Below are positions 23,331 through 34,640 of a stretch of 64,000 nucleotides of DNA, piece by piece. A model generated the notes under the pieces. The model saw nothing but the letters and a program-made list of their open reading frames with translations, had not been told where the DNA came from and did no database searches. Source of the stretch: Populus alba (taxonomy: Eukaryota > Streptophyta > Magnoliopsida > Malpighiales > Salicaceae); the NCBI RefSeq assembly GCF_005239225.2, contig NC_133287.1, positions 10,211,493 to 10,275,492 on the forward strand, in the 5' to 3' direction. Within the stretch, counting starts at the first letter, position 1; every line of letters starts with the position of its first letter. The position numbers were made by a program, and so were the translations under genes.

Positions 23331-25096
23331 CAAGAAATACATTAGCAACACTTGGAATTTTTTTACATTATAAAAAAGATGAATTGATCTTCAACATATC
23401 ACGAGCAAAAGATCTTTTTACATTGATAACCAACTTTTTTTTTCATTTTTTTAAAAAATTTATCCTTATATTTTGTTTCCTTTTTGCATTTAATTCTTTT
23501 TTTGACATAATTATTTGAAATAAAATTTTAAATTTTAGTGGAAAGAAAAAAAAATTAAAAGAGAGAGGATGAAAATGTAAAACAAGCAAAAAATACATGG
23601 CTAGTCTCAAGGTTTTTAAAATTTTTATTTTGATTTAAAAATTCATATTAATCCCTTTTTTAGTTTCCCAGTTTGATATATGAGAGAGAAACTCACCAAA
23701 AATATAGTGAAAGGAAGTGAAAGTCGTTGGTTATTCAAATTTTAGCTACTAAAAGTGAGGATATTTATGTCAATGGATTCCTCTTCTTGAGAGAAATGCA
23801 AAAATGTGGTTTTTTTTTCTCTAAACATGATGGAAAAAATAGATCAAGTTTCATTTGATTTTTTTATATGGTTGATTTTTTTTTAGAGTGATTTTGAGGT
23901 GTTTTTTGGTTTATTAAGTTGTTTTTTTTAGGTTTATATTATCTTATGAAGATGTTATGAGGTAAAAACAAACAGAAAATTGAGTTTAAGGGATTGAAAA
24001 ACATGGACTCTTGATTTTCCAATCATTAAAGGTGACAAGAAAAGGGCTAGTTAGCAATAGACCACTTATCATTGCAAACGACCTATCAAAAACGAGAAAA
24101 AAAAAAAAGTGCAGGCTTGAGCTTTTAATTAACGCAAAGTGTGTGGACCTAGCCCATCAACATTTGGCCTTTTTGTATTTTTTTAATTTTTTTTTCATTA
24201 GTTATTTATATTTAAATATTGATTTTATGTCATTTATCTTATTTTTTTAAACAAATTGAATCAGCTTTGTTTTATAAATAATGGTTAATCTTTTTATATT
24301 TTTTTAGTTGCATGATAATTTGAAAAGTTTAGTTTGATTTATCTTGAATTTTCTTCCTCTTATATTTTATATGAATTAGATGTATTTGTATCGATTTCAT
24401 ATAAAAATGAAAACCATTTATTATTAGTGGCAATAATTTTTCAAATATAACCACTTTTTTTTTTTTTTAGTTTATGATCTCTTTTATTTGTGTATTCTTT
24501 AGAGTTAAAGTTTTTGATTAGATTTTCAAACTTGATTAGAGGCCGATTTAATGAGATGAATTTTAAATTTGTAGCATAAAGATGCAATTAAAAAAGAAAA
24601 GATCAAACTAAAAACCAAAAATAAAATAAAATCAGTATGGCTTAACCAAAATTCACGCAAGAAATTCTCTTTTTGTCAACATATTCTCCATTGACTTCTC
24701 TTTTGGTCCCTTTATTTTTAGCATTTTATGTTTTGGACCAAAATTTTATTTTATTACATTTTAGTCCCTGAATTTGAGATAAGAGAGAGAAAGTCGCTAA
24801 AAAATAAGGACTGAAAGAGAAAGTTATCGGCTGACAACATTCTAGTAATAAAAAAATCAATCTTAGTAACAATTAATTTCATTTGATGAGATTTATTTCA
24901 TTATGGTGTTTTTTAATCATTCATCTTGTCAGCAAAATAGATTAGGATTCGAGAAACTTTTTATTCAGGATATTTTTTTTTCAGTTTTGTGACTAATTGA
25001 AGAGGTTATATATGGGTTTGTTGAGGTACACGAGTTATATATATGTGTGTGTGTGTGTGTGAAAAGCTTGTAAAATAAGTTTATTAGGTCTAAGAG
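23331..25096. other. AT-rich intronic or intergenic sequence
   Basis: T-rich low-complexity sequence with fragments such as GAGAGAGAAACTCACC repeated near 23680 and 24785. A short (TG)n run lies at about 25045-25060. No gene is supported. Confidence 0.5.
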
Positions 25097-25104
25097 GTTG
25101 AGAG

Positions 25105-25192
25105 CATAGTTATTAAACCCGGCTTGGAGGTTGACCTAGCCAAGGGTTCAGGTCTCGGGTTTCATGGGTCAACTCGGGTCAACCAAGAAAAA

Positions 25193-25240
<48 letters not shown>

Positions 25241-26064
25241 AAATCAATGTAAATATAGGTTATATATATTATAAACAATGAAGTTTAAAAGAATATTTTA
25301 AAAAGTTTTTTTATCCCACATTAAAAAGATATTATGTTAAGTTTCTAAGTTGAAGTATTTAAATCAAATTTTTTTTTTATCCTATATTAAAAAAACATAA
25401 CTTATTCCATGGAAACATAGAGTAGATGTACAAAAGAGCTTCAAATTCCATATTGAAAAAATACTATGTTATCCTTTTAAATTGAAGTATTTAAACCAAA
25501 AGGTTTTTTTATCTCATATTGAAAAAACATAATTTTTTTTTTTGGAACATAGAGCATATATACTAATAGGTTTCAAATCGCATATTGAAAAAACATAATT
25601 TTTTTTCATGGAAACATAGAGTATATATACAAAAAGGCTTTAAATCCCAAATTGAAAAGATACAATGTTATCCTTTTAAGTTGAAATATTTAAACAAAAG
25701 GTTTTTATCCCACATTGAAAAAACATGATTTTTTTTCTTGGGAACATAGAGTAAATATATGAAAGGTGTTATCTTTTTAAGTTGAAGTATTTAAACCAAA
25801 TGTTTTTTATCCTACTTTGAAAAAATATGACTTTTTTCTTGGAAACACAGAGTATATATATTAATAAGTTTCAAATCTCACATTTTAAAAAAAACAAACG
25901 GGTCTCGTCCGAGTTCACTCGGGTCATGGGTTGATCTATCGAGTCGCCAGAGTTTGGCCGAGCTGTTACTACAGCCGGTCTTTTATTACACCTAGACTGG
26001 TCCAGCCACATGATCGATTGAATCTCAATCTACTTGCCGGGCCAGGCCGGATTTAATAATACTA
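25105..26064. mobile_element. Non-autonomous hAT-type element with internal tandem repeats
   Basis: The ends are inverted repeats: the left begins CATAGTTATTAAACCCGGCT and the right, complemented, begins TAGTATTATTAAATCCGGCC. They are flanked by a perfect 8-bp duplication GTTGAGAG (25097-25104 and 26065-26072), the size typical of hAT elements. The interior has an (AT)n run at about 25196-25237, then tandem degenerate repeats (boxes ATCCCACATTGAAAAAACAT, GGAAACATAGAGTATATATA, AAGTTGAAGTATTTAAACC) at 25300-25880. No transposase is present. The right end carries GC-rich sequence such as CGGGTCATGGGTTGATC. Confidence 0.8.
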
Positions 26065-26291
26065 GTTGAGAGTAGACTTCCTAGGCACCTTGGGTTGCCT
26101 AAAAGTCAATAATAAATACATATCATTTGTTTTTTTAAATAATAATAATAATAATAAAAGCTAACAATGTATCATTTGCTTATTCTATTAAATGTTCTAT
26201 TTAATAATATAATGACATTGTTTTTATAATAGTAGTTAGAGCTCTTTTTGTCCAGCCCATCAATACTATTTTTTTTTTTTCTAAAGCTTTA

Positions 26292-26435
26292 TTAGTTGTG
26301 TTTCCTGTGCATGTCTATTTTTATTCTATGTTTCCTGCACAAACGTATAATTAGATAGCAAATTAGACTACAAAAAGTTTGTGCAAGCAGTCTATTATTC
26401 TTATATTTTTAATTCATACACATTGACATTATCAA
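26292..26435. repeat. Direct repeat, left copy (partner 27110-27217)
   Basis: Begins TTAGTTGTGTTTCCTGTGCA and ends ACACATTGACATTATCAA. The same sequence recurs at 27110-27217, lacking about 38 internal bases, in the same orientation about 820 bp away. Confidence 0.85.
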
Positions 26436-27109
26436 AATTAATATTTTTTTTATTTATTAAAAGTTATTTTTTAATATTTAGGAAAACAATCCAGAAAAAA
26501 GGAAGTGCATTAATAAGATAATGAGGTTTTGATTAGAGATTTGCTTTTTCTTTTTTACCATTATTTCAAAGGGTCCAAATTTTATTTGATATTTATTCTA
26601 ATTGTTTTTTTTTTATCAAATAAAGCTCATAGCACATAAAAGCTATATTTGTTTTAGAGGAAAACAAATTGATAAGAAAAGAAGGGATTAGAATAGTAAA
26701 TTATTTTGTTTCCATGGAATTTAAATTATTATATTTCTTACAAAAAAAATATTGATATATAAATAAATAAAGTAGTTTATTGCAGCACAAAAATAAGAAT
26801 CTTAATCAGCATCTATATCTTGTCTTTCTAGTATGGTTTTTAGATAATGCTAACAACTCTTTTTAATACCTATTTACTTATATAATTTTTTATTTATTTA
26901 ATTAAATATATGTAATAAATTTTTATTTAAGAATTAAAATTTAATTTTGGAACTAAAAGATGCCTAATAGCTCCATTGTAATTTGTTTTTTACTTTAAAA
27001 ATTAACTTCTAGCATACCGCAGGCAAATCAAAAGCCAAAACTTGGAGGCTAACATGAGTTTTTCTCAACGAAAAATAACTAGATCCTCACCTATACCGCA
27101 TGTCTATTT

Positions 27110-27217
27110 TTAGTTGTGTTTCCTGTGCATGTCTATTTTTATTCTATGTTTCCTGCACTCACGTATAAGCAGTCTATTATTCTTATATTTTTAATCCATA
27201 CACATTGACACTATCAA
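27110..27217. repeat. Direct repeat, right copy (partner 26292-26435)
   Basis: Shares TTAGTTGTGTTTCCTGTGCA, then ATTCTATGTTTCCTGCAC and AGCAGTCTATTATTCTTATA with the left copy. It borders the part of the intron that is still alignable to the copy-2 intron. Confidence 0.85.
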
Positions 27218-27513
27218 CTAAAAATCAACATGAGTTGTTATCAACTAGATCCTGACGATTATAAAAACCCTTCTCCTTTTTCTTCTCCACTCAGATATCC
27301 GAAGAATAAAAAAACAAAAAAAAAACTACAAAAAAAAAAAAGAGTCGCATCTTTGTCAAGCAAATAAGAAAAAGCACACACCTTGGAAATGGGTTCTGAA
27401 AAATTAAAGATCTGGGAATGGAAGAAGGGCGAGAAATTAGTAGATAGCTTAAAACAATAATATTAAAGAAAGAGAAAGAAGGGAAGGAACACGTAAGAGC
27501 AGCATTTGCTTAC

Positions 27514-27568
27514 CGTGTAGAAGTGATAGTCAGAAACGTAAGACTTGATGATGGAGCTTTTCATTTGT
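27514..27568 (-). other. Predicted 5'-UTR exon of 6PGDH copy 1
   Basis: The minus strand reads GAAAAGCTCCATCATCAAGT ... CACTTCTACACG followed by the donor GTAAGC. It aligns with the corresponding exon of copy 2 (shared CATCATCAAGTCTT). The transcription start is not defined. Its distance from the coding exon makes its use uncertain. Confidence 0.45.
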
Positions 27569-27810
27569 CTGAATTTATATATTATTTTAATTATCCGTAC
27601 CATGAGCTGATTGGTAGGTGGGAATTGGGAGCTTGGGGTTCTTACCTAACAATGTATGAGCTTTAAATTTTGTACAAGGTGAGTGCAAAGATGCTCGAGC
27701 TTCGAATTCCATAACTGAACTGTCGGTTTCATGCCCACAGAACATAGCCTCCTGATTTTTTGATAAAAGTAAACTTGATAATCGCGATCACGCCAACCAC
27801 CGCTCTTTTT
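27569..27810 (-). promoter_or_regulatory. Putative promoter side of 6PGDH copy 1
   Basis: Lies directly upstream (minus-strand sense) of the predicted first exon. It is nearly repeated at 18704-18910. On the minus strand it contains a CCAAT-box-like CTACCAATCAG and AT-rich sequence that could serve as TATA. The role is inferred from position only. Confidence 0.4.
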
Positions 27811-28009
27811 TTTTTCTTTTTTTTTTCTATGATATATTAAAATAAATAATATTTTTTATTTTAAAAAATTATTTTTAATATCAATATATTTAAACAGAAA
27901 CGCCAAGAGCCTCATCTTGAACTCTAAAAAAAAAAAAAAAAAAAAACCCTCATGCAAGGTTTGGTTTTTGTTACTTGGTGAAAAGTTGGCATAGCATGGG
28001 TTTATCTGG

Positions 28010-28490
28010 CTATATAACAAATGAAATCAAGTAATTGTTGCAGCATTCAAACATTTTACCCGCCTTATAAGTAATAAATTCAAATGTAAATCCGGAAAAG
28101 TATAAACCAACATCCATTGCATGGCAATATTGTAAAGTAAATAAATTGCTGAAGAACAGCAAAGCAAGGAATACCACCGAAAGAGAAATTATTGCTCGAA
28201 TATCTGATTTCAAACTGCTCCTCAAGAGCACCATTACATATCTCTTCAAACCAGAAAAGAGCCACGAAGCGCTTAAATGAGGAACCTGGTGGCGCTAAAA
28301 TACAGAGCAGTAGAACCGCCAAGAAAAACCACAACATATAGAAGAATGGAAAAGGGTCTAAATATTCGAATGGATCGAGATGAATCTCATGAAATAGGGG
28401 TGGCGAAAGTTGTACCCAGCATAGAGTCCAGGGGAGAAGTTATTGTCTTATTGAGAGTCTTGATTAAGCTTGATAGAACCAAGGAACGGT
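28010..28490 (-). other. 3' flank of 6PGDH copy 2
   Basis: Homologous to the flank behind copy 1 (18946-19308), with an extra GTGGCGAAAGTTGTACCCAG-like insertion near 28399 and about ten extra bases near 28262 that shift the hydrophobic open frame. Read as 3' UTR and downstream sequence. Confidence 0.45.
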
Positions 28491-29957
28491 TTAATTCTTC
28501 AACTGCCTAGCAATCTTGAACCATTCAGTATGGAAAGATCCTTCCACGTCAACCCTTTCATATGTATGCGCACCAAAATAATCTCTTTGAGCTTGGACCA
28601 AATTTGCAGGCAACCTTCCCCTCCGGTAGGTGTCAAAATAAGCGAGACTGGATGACATACCAGGAGTGCTAATACCGGAGTTGATTGCAAGACACACAAC
28701 CCTGCGCCACGCAGACTGGCGCTCAATAATTTCCTTTGCAAACTCTGGATCCACTAGAAGGTTAGCAAGATCAGGATTCCTATCATATGCCTTCTTGATC
28801 CAGTCCAGAAATACAGCTCGGATAATACAACCACCCTTCCAAATCCTAGCCAGTTCTCCCAATTTCAAGTCCCATCCCTTCTCAATACTCTTTGCACGGA
28901 TCAGATTCATCCCCTGTGCATAACTACAAATCTTGGATGCATAAAGAGCTTGTCTGACATCATCAATCAACTGCTTCTTATCCACCACTTGGCCAGTTAA
29001 AATATCCCCAAAACCACCTGCTTTGAAGACTTTAGCAGCCTCAACGCGTTCCTCCTTCAAACCACTGAGGAACCTTGCATCCAAAGAAGATGCAATTGTA
29101 GGAGCTGCTACGGATAGATCAGCAGCTTGCTGCACAGTCCATTTACCTGTACCCTTCATGCCAGTTTTGTCCAAAACCTTGTCAACCAGATATCCTTCCC
29201 CCTTATCATCTTTAATTCCAAATATATCTGCAGTGATTTCAATCAAGAAGCTAAGAAGCTCACCCTTGTTCCATTCTGCAAAAACACTATGGAGTTCTTC
29301 ATTTGACAACTTTCCAACTGATTTTAGTACATCATAAGCTTCAGCAATCAATTGCATATCGCCATATTCAATTCCATTATGAACCATCTTGACAAAATTA
29401 CCAGAACCGCCTTTGCCGATGTAAGTCACGCACGGGCCACTATCAGGAACTTGAGCTGCCACTTTAAGAAGAATGTCTTCAATGTACTTGAAAGCCTCAA
29501 AGGAACCTCCAGGCATCATTGAAGGTCCATTACGTGCACCCTCTTCACCACCTGAAACTCCCATTCCAAGGTAGAGCAAGCCCAATTCAGCCATAGCCTT
29601 TTCTCTCCTCTCAGTGTTCTCATACCACTCATTTCCACCATCAATGATACAATCTCCCTTCTCCAAGTAGGCAGAAAGAGTCTTTATGGTTTGATCAACA
29701 GGTGACCCTGCCTTGACAAGCATAATTATCACTCGAGGCTTTTGGATTGACTTCACAAAAGATTCAGGATCATGGAAGCCATATAAGGGAAGATCTCCCT
29801 CTTTTTTAGCCCTCTCAACAGTCTCATCAACTTTGGAGGTAGACCGATTATAAACCGAAATGGGGAAGCCTTTCTCCGCAATATTAAGGGCCAGATTCTG
29901 GCCCATGACAGCCAGACCAGCGAGGCCTATTCTTGTTGGCTTTGTGGCAGCAGCCAT
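28491..29957 (-). CDS. 6-phosphogluconate dehydrogenase, decarboxylating (copy 2, canonical)
   Basis: The frame encodes 488 residues from MAAATKPTRIG, full length for the family. It has an N-terminal NADP-binding Rossmann domain (GLAVMGQNLALN at about 14-25) and the helical 6PGDH domain from about residue 180. All diagnostic motifs are canonical: VSGGEEGARNGPSMMPGG, GNFVKMVHNGIEYGDMQLIA with catalytic Lys190, DKTGMKGTGKW, GGCIIRAVFL and the C-terminal QAQRDYFGAH that reaches the partner subunit. It lacks a transit peptide and a PTS1-like end, so it is probably cytosolic. The coding region is intron-free, with a predicted 831-bp intron in the 5' UTR. It is the likeliest active 6PGDH here. The left border of the 17.5-kb duplication falls inside it, at codon 331-332. 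Confidence 0.96.
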   Translation of the reverse strand: MAAATKPTRIGLAGLAVMGQNLALNIAEKGFPISVYNRSTSKVDETVERAKKEGDLPLYGFHDPESFVKSIQKPRVIIMLVKAGSPVDQTIKTLSAYLEKGDCIIDGGNEWYENTERREKAMAELGLLYLGMGVSGGEEGARNGPSMMPGGSFEAFKYIEDILLKVAAQVPDSGPCVTYIGKGGSGNFVKMVHNGIEYGDMQLIAEAYDVLKSVGKLSNEELHSVFAEWNKGELLSFLIEITADIFGIKDDKGEGYLVDKVLDKTGMKGTGKWTVQQAADLSVAAPTIASSLDARFLSGLKEERVEAAKVFKAGGFGDILTGQVVDKKQLIDDVRQALYASKICSYAQGMNLIRAKSIEKGWDLKLGELARIWKGGCIIRAVFLDWIKKAYDRNPDLANLLVDPEFAKEIIERQSAWRRVVCLAINSGISTPGMSSSLAYFDTYRRGRLPANLVQAQRDYFGAHTYERVDVEGSFHTEWFKIARQLKN

Positions 29958-29964
29958 AGTTAGC

Positions 29965-30795
29965 CTGACAATATGATCTCTCTAATGAGATAAATTCCAA
30001 AAAGTTTGTGAAACGCTAAAAGCAATTCAAGAATCTTGGCAAAAAAAATATAAATAAATAAATAAATAAAGAGTTTGGATTGTTAAAATAAATGCTAGCA
30101 AACATATTTCTTTCACATTCCTTTCAATTTTGGAACATATTGCGAGGCCTAAAGTTAAAGATCAAAACAAATGACGGTAAGATTTTCAAATGAAACTTAA
30201 TTCGACCTGTTACTCAGAAGGCCATGATTAGAAAAAAACAATGGATCAATCCGTTTAATTTGAAAGTAATCAACTTTTAAAAAATGAGAAGAACCAACGA
30301 AGCTGTTCAACAAGAATCTGATCAAGAATTTCACAAGTTCATCAAAGAAATCATTAAAAACTTTGACTTTTCAAACTGTACTATGATCACAACAAAACCA
30401 AATTCACTAGCAAGATCATGCAGAGATCTGCAAATCCCAGATCATCAATTCCTTAATAAATCTCAGAAACATTAAAAAATCAAAAGCCAAACTTGGAAGC
30501 TAATAGGAATTGTTATAAACTAAATCCTGACAATTATATTCTCCACTCAGATCTCTAAAGCAAAAAAAATATATAATTACAAGACAAGAATATACTAAGA
30601 AAGTACCATCTTTGTCATAAAGCAAACAAAAAAAGTACGCACCTTGGAAATGGATTCAGGAGAAATTAAGGAAAACCCAGGAAAATCAAAGATCTGGGAA
30701 TCGAAAAGACAAGAGAAATTAGTTGATAGTTGACAACAATAATGTTAAAAACAGAAAGAAAGAAGGGAAGGTACATAAGAGTAGAAATTGCTTAC
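29965..30795 (-). other. Predicted 5'-UTR intron of 6PGDH copy 2
   Basis: The minus strand has the donor CCACCCG|GTAAGC at 30795 and the acceptor CATATTGTCAG at 29965, followed by GCTAACTATG where translation starts. A leader intron just before the ATG is common in plant genes. A second donor-like CCAAGGTGCGTAC lies near 30640 and might allow alternative splicing. Confidence 0.6.
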
Positions 30796-30850
30796 CGGGT
30801 GGAAATAACAAAAAAGACTTGATGATGATCTGCTCTTCATTTGTCTGAAT
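30796..30850 (-). other. Predicted 5'-UTR exon of 6PGDH copy 2
   Basis: The minus strand reads ATCATCATCAAGTCTTTTTT, then TATTTCCACCCG, then the donor. Upstream, near 30885-30945, are CCAACCAATTAG (CCAAT-like) and AAAATAAAAGGC (TATA-like), suitable as a promoter. The start site is not defined. Confidence 0.5.
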
Positions 30851-32259
30851 TAATAAGCGGGTCAAATTTGGCCACCCATAGTATTCTCTAATTGGTTGGT
30901 AGGAAATGGGAGTTGGTGACCGTTGCCTTTTATTTTGCTACCTTTTCCATATCATGAGCCCAATTTTTAGAAGGGGTGACTGATGGGCCTACCTATCTTT
31001 AAGTGCCCATGGTTGGTTTCTTTTATTTCGAAAGAACAGGCTTGAATCGAGAAGAATGTCATTAATTTAAGTTGGCATTTTTTTTTAAAGAAATGTCTTG
31101 AGTTTATCTCAAAGGAAACAAATTAGAACTTGGGATTTTTACTTAATTTTTAAATTTTTAAGAGGTTGAATGGAATTTATAATGGAAAGAAAATTGATTT
31201 TTCCCTCAACCATATGACACAAGTCATGTTGTGGACGGAGAAATTTTATCAAAGAATAATTATCAATACTTATTTAACATGAGAGAGATAAATATAACGA
31301 GAAAAGAGAAATAAAAGAGAGAATTGAAAAGGTTATTTTATGGTTAGTTAAATATATTTTTATGAGTATAAATATTTTTTTTATTTTATATTTGTTTCTA
31401 TATTTAAAATAACCTTTTAATAATTATTGGTGGTTGCCAATTAAGTATTTTAAATTTCTTTTACTCAATATAAAAGCTTGTTTATATACAATAATTGCAT
31501 CATAATAAATATAATTTAGTAGTAAAAGTGCGATTTGTTCTATTAATTTTACCACTAAGAATTTAATGCAAAAAAATACAAAGAATTAAAAGGAGATTAA
31601 GATTGATATCTCATTAAGAAGTTATTGATCACTCTTTTTGCATGGAAGTATAGATCATAAATATTATATCATTGCCATGGAAGTATTAAATCCCATCCAA
31701 TTATACATTTTTGGGTTAATGGGCTGATTTATAATACAACACATATATTATTATCTTTTTATCATCAATTATTATAAAAATATCATTAAAATAAATTAAC
31801 AAAAATACTAAGTCTCTTAGCAAAGTTACTATGCACACAAACACAAATTATTATTCATATAAAAAATGTAATGATAAATTTTCCTTTACATTATTAAAGT
31901 TTGACCTACCAGTTAATCTTTTCATTATAATCAATTAGTTATATAAAATTGATCAAGGTAAATCGATTTTCTCATATAATTTTTGCATAGTAAAATGACT
32001 TCAAAGCCCTAAAAAACAAAAATTGTTAATCTTGCTTCTAGATGCTTATTCATCTTTTTTTTCTTTTGTAAGCACAATAGGAGCTTTTTTGTATTTTCAT
32101 TATGTTTTTTTTTTTTTTTTTTTTTTATAATCAAGTTGATTTAGGAGTAATTTAGTCATTCAAAATATAAACTTGAGCAGCACATTTGGCCGACAGACCA
32201 CTGGTTTGGTATCGAAGATGTTTTTTTTTTTCTTTTCTCTCTCCTTCTCGATTCGCACC

Positions 32260-32830
32260 TGACCCTTAAAATTTTTAAAGCAGTTCTTTAATTTGTTTTT
32301 TTCTTCAGATTTGATCCATGTTCTTTTGATTATTATTTATTTAATTTAAAATAATTTATAAAATTGATTTTTTTTCAACTGCATCCTATTTTGATTGCTA
32401 TTTGTTCTATTTGAGAAAGTTTTTTCAACTGCATCAATTTTTTTCTTATCAGATTTAATCCTAATTCTTTTTTTTTTTTTTTTACTTTGGTAATTTTTTT
32501 TAGATTGATATTTGTTTTTTGATTTCACATTTGAAAATTAAATTTGTTGAGAATTGAGTTTCTTGATTGAACTTAGGTTTAAAATTTCACAGATTGCGAT
32601 CTTAGGGGATTAACCTAGGTCTAGAAGATTCATCCGGCTTTGCTTATTATTTTTTTTTATTTTAAACTCATGTTTTTTTTAGTTTCATCATTTGACATTT
32701 ATTTAATTGGAGATTAGACTTTGTTATTTTTTTATTCGCTTTCCATATAAATTTTCATTGGTTTTGAAAATAACCTAAGTTATCTCAAGTTTTTTTTATT
32801 TGTCATTTGTTGTTAAATTTAGCTTCTTTT
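32260..32830. repeat. Diverged tandem-repeat patch (array family), unit A
   Basis: Contains TTAATCCTAATTC, GATTAACCTAGGTCTAG and ATAACCTAAGTTATCTCAAG boxes of the same family as arrays 1-3. The unit-B copy lies at about 49786-50350. Confidence 0.5.
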
Positions 32831-34299
32831 TTTTTTTTGTTAAATTAAATTAATTGATTAAATATAAGCATGGGATACTTGTTTTGTGATATTTTGTGTT
32901 TGTTATATGTGTTTTTACTCTTACAACGTGTACGACTTGTTTCAATGTCATCATCAAGCTTTTTATAGTGGTATTGGAACTGATTCGGTGAGCTCTTTCT
33001 AGTGGTAAGACGGTATCCATTATAGAGCAACGATGAGTCTTAAAATGGGCTTTTCTTTCTTCTTCTTTCATGTACTATATTAGCAACTTATTTTTCATAG
33101 CTAATTATTGTCATTTTTATCACTTTATTTATTGTTGATTTATTTTTAATTATATTATTAAATTAATTGAACCAACGTGACTCTTAGAATTTTCCTTGAT
33201 TCTTTAAAGCTTCGGTTTCGTATGAACATCGCTTTTTCGTTGTCAATTTTCTTTTCCAGATTATTTATTATAATTGTATTTTTTTATTTTTACTATTTAA
33301 ATTTATCGAACTTATTAAATATAGTCAAGACAATTATCAAAGTTTTTTTTTTAATGCCTTTTTACGAAGTCTTTACATATTGTTTTTACATTATAAAACA
33401 TTTTAATCATCCCAACGACACAACGCAGGCCACCCATCTAGTTTGAATCTAAATATTTAGTGTTATATTTTAGTTCTATTCACATACCATATCTCGTACT
33501 GTTCCCAAATGATATATGCAACTATTTACTTTAAGCTTAGAACAAGTTGGAGTTTTACATGTTGCTGCAAAGGCGCAAAGCTGTACTTTGTAATTTGAAA
33601 AAACGGCCCAAATGTTTTAGGCTTTTTTTTTAAGCACATTTGGGAATATATTTGAGTGTTTGACGTCTATTGAGTAAATGAAGAAATGAAGTAAATAAAA
33701 ATAATTTACATTATAAAATATTCTGAACACATTGTAGCAATTCATATATATATATTTTTCAACCTTGACCATATATTTTTTTTCATCCTCAGCCAATTTT
33801 TTATTTATTTTCACGTACTTTCCCTTTTTCTTTCTTCATTTTCCCTATAACTTTTATAATTTTAATTTTGGTTTTAAGAATCATTTTCTAAACATTTCAA
33901 TGGATTTAGCCATATTCTGTCGATAAAAAAATTGATATTGGTTTCAACAAATTTCTTTTAATAAAAAAGATTTCATTGATGTTTTTTTGATTCATCTTGC
34001 ATGAAAAAGTAGATCGGAATCGAGAAAGAAAATGTTGTCCAATTTGATTTTGTATTTTAGAACCCTTTTTGGGTTGATAAAATAGTTTTTTTGTAGTTTT
34101 AAAGGTATTTATTATATATTTTTGAATGAAAATAAATTGAAAATAAATTTTTATGTTAAAAAAATCCTTGAAATTCCAATAGCCACGATGATTGTTAGAT
34201 TCTGGATAGACAAAATATGTGTTGTTTGCTATAAGCTTTTTTTTAGGAAAAAAAAAGGCGGACGACATGTTATATAATAATAAAATAAATCTTCTTTGG

Positions 34300-34640
34300 C
34301 TTTTCTTTTTTCCTTTTTATCTTTGATTTGATTTTATTGTTCAATATTATGTTTTTTTTTATTGACCTTTTTTTTTTCAATTTTTATCCTTCAATATTTG
34401 ATTTATTTTAAATAGAGTTTCATAATTTATTTTAGTTTGCTTTCTATAGGATTATCGTAGTCTAAAATAAACTTCCTATCATTGGATTGGTGCTTAATTT
34501 TGAGAGTATCCATTTTTGTTTTTGTATAATTAAATAAAAATTATTTAAAATAAAAATTTATTAAATTTATTGAAATTCATGACTTGGATCGCGGGTTTGA
34601 CTAATTGACTTGGATTGACTGAGAATTAAACTTTATAGTT
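34300..34640. repeat. Diverged tandem-repeat patch (array family), unit A
   Basis: Contains TTTATCCTTCAATATTTGAT, GATTATCGTAGTC and GGATCGCGGGTTTGACTAAT boxes. The unit-B copy lies at about 51820-52165. Confidence 0.55.

Larger units (their letters stand above)
20783..27513 (-). other. Predicted 6.7-kb 5'-UTR intron of 6PGDH copy 1
   Basis: The acceptor TTTTGGACAG lies just before GGTAACGATG, and the candidate donor ACACG|GTAAGC lies at 27513. The equivalent intron of copy 2 is 831 bp (29965-30795), with matching sequence at both ends. Material matching the right half of the copy-2 intron (CAAAAGCCAAACTTGG-like, CACCTTGGAAATGG, AAAGATCTGGGAATNGAA) is found here only at 27,000-27,513. About 6 kb of repeats and a hAT element therefore separate the first exon from the coding exon. 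Whether the transcript is still spliced across this distance is not shown by the sequence. Confidence 0.55.

Noticed and set aside
32845..33071. Overlapping minus-strand frames of 61 and 73 codons, repeated in unit B
   Set aside because: Composition suggests a retroelement remnant, but no domain could be recognised; not enough for a call.
33177..33446. 89-codon frame rich in F and I
   Set aside because: AT-rich chance frame; the unit-B counterpart is broken by homopolymer length changes.
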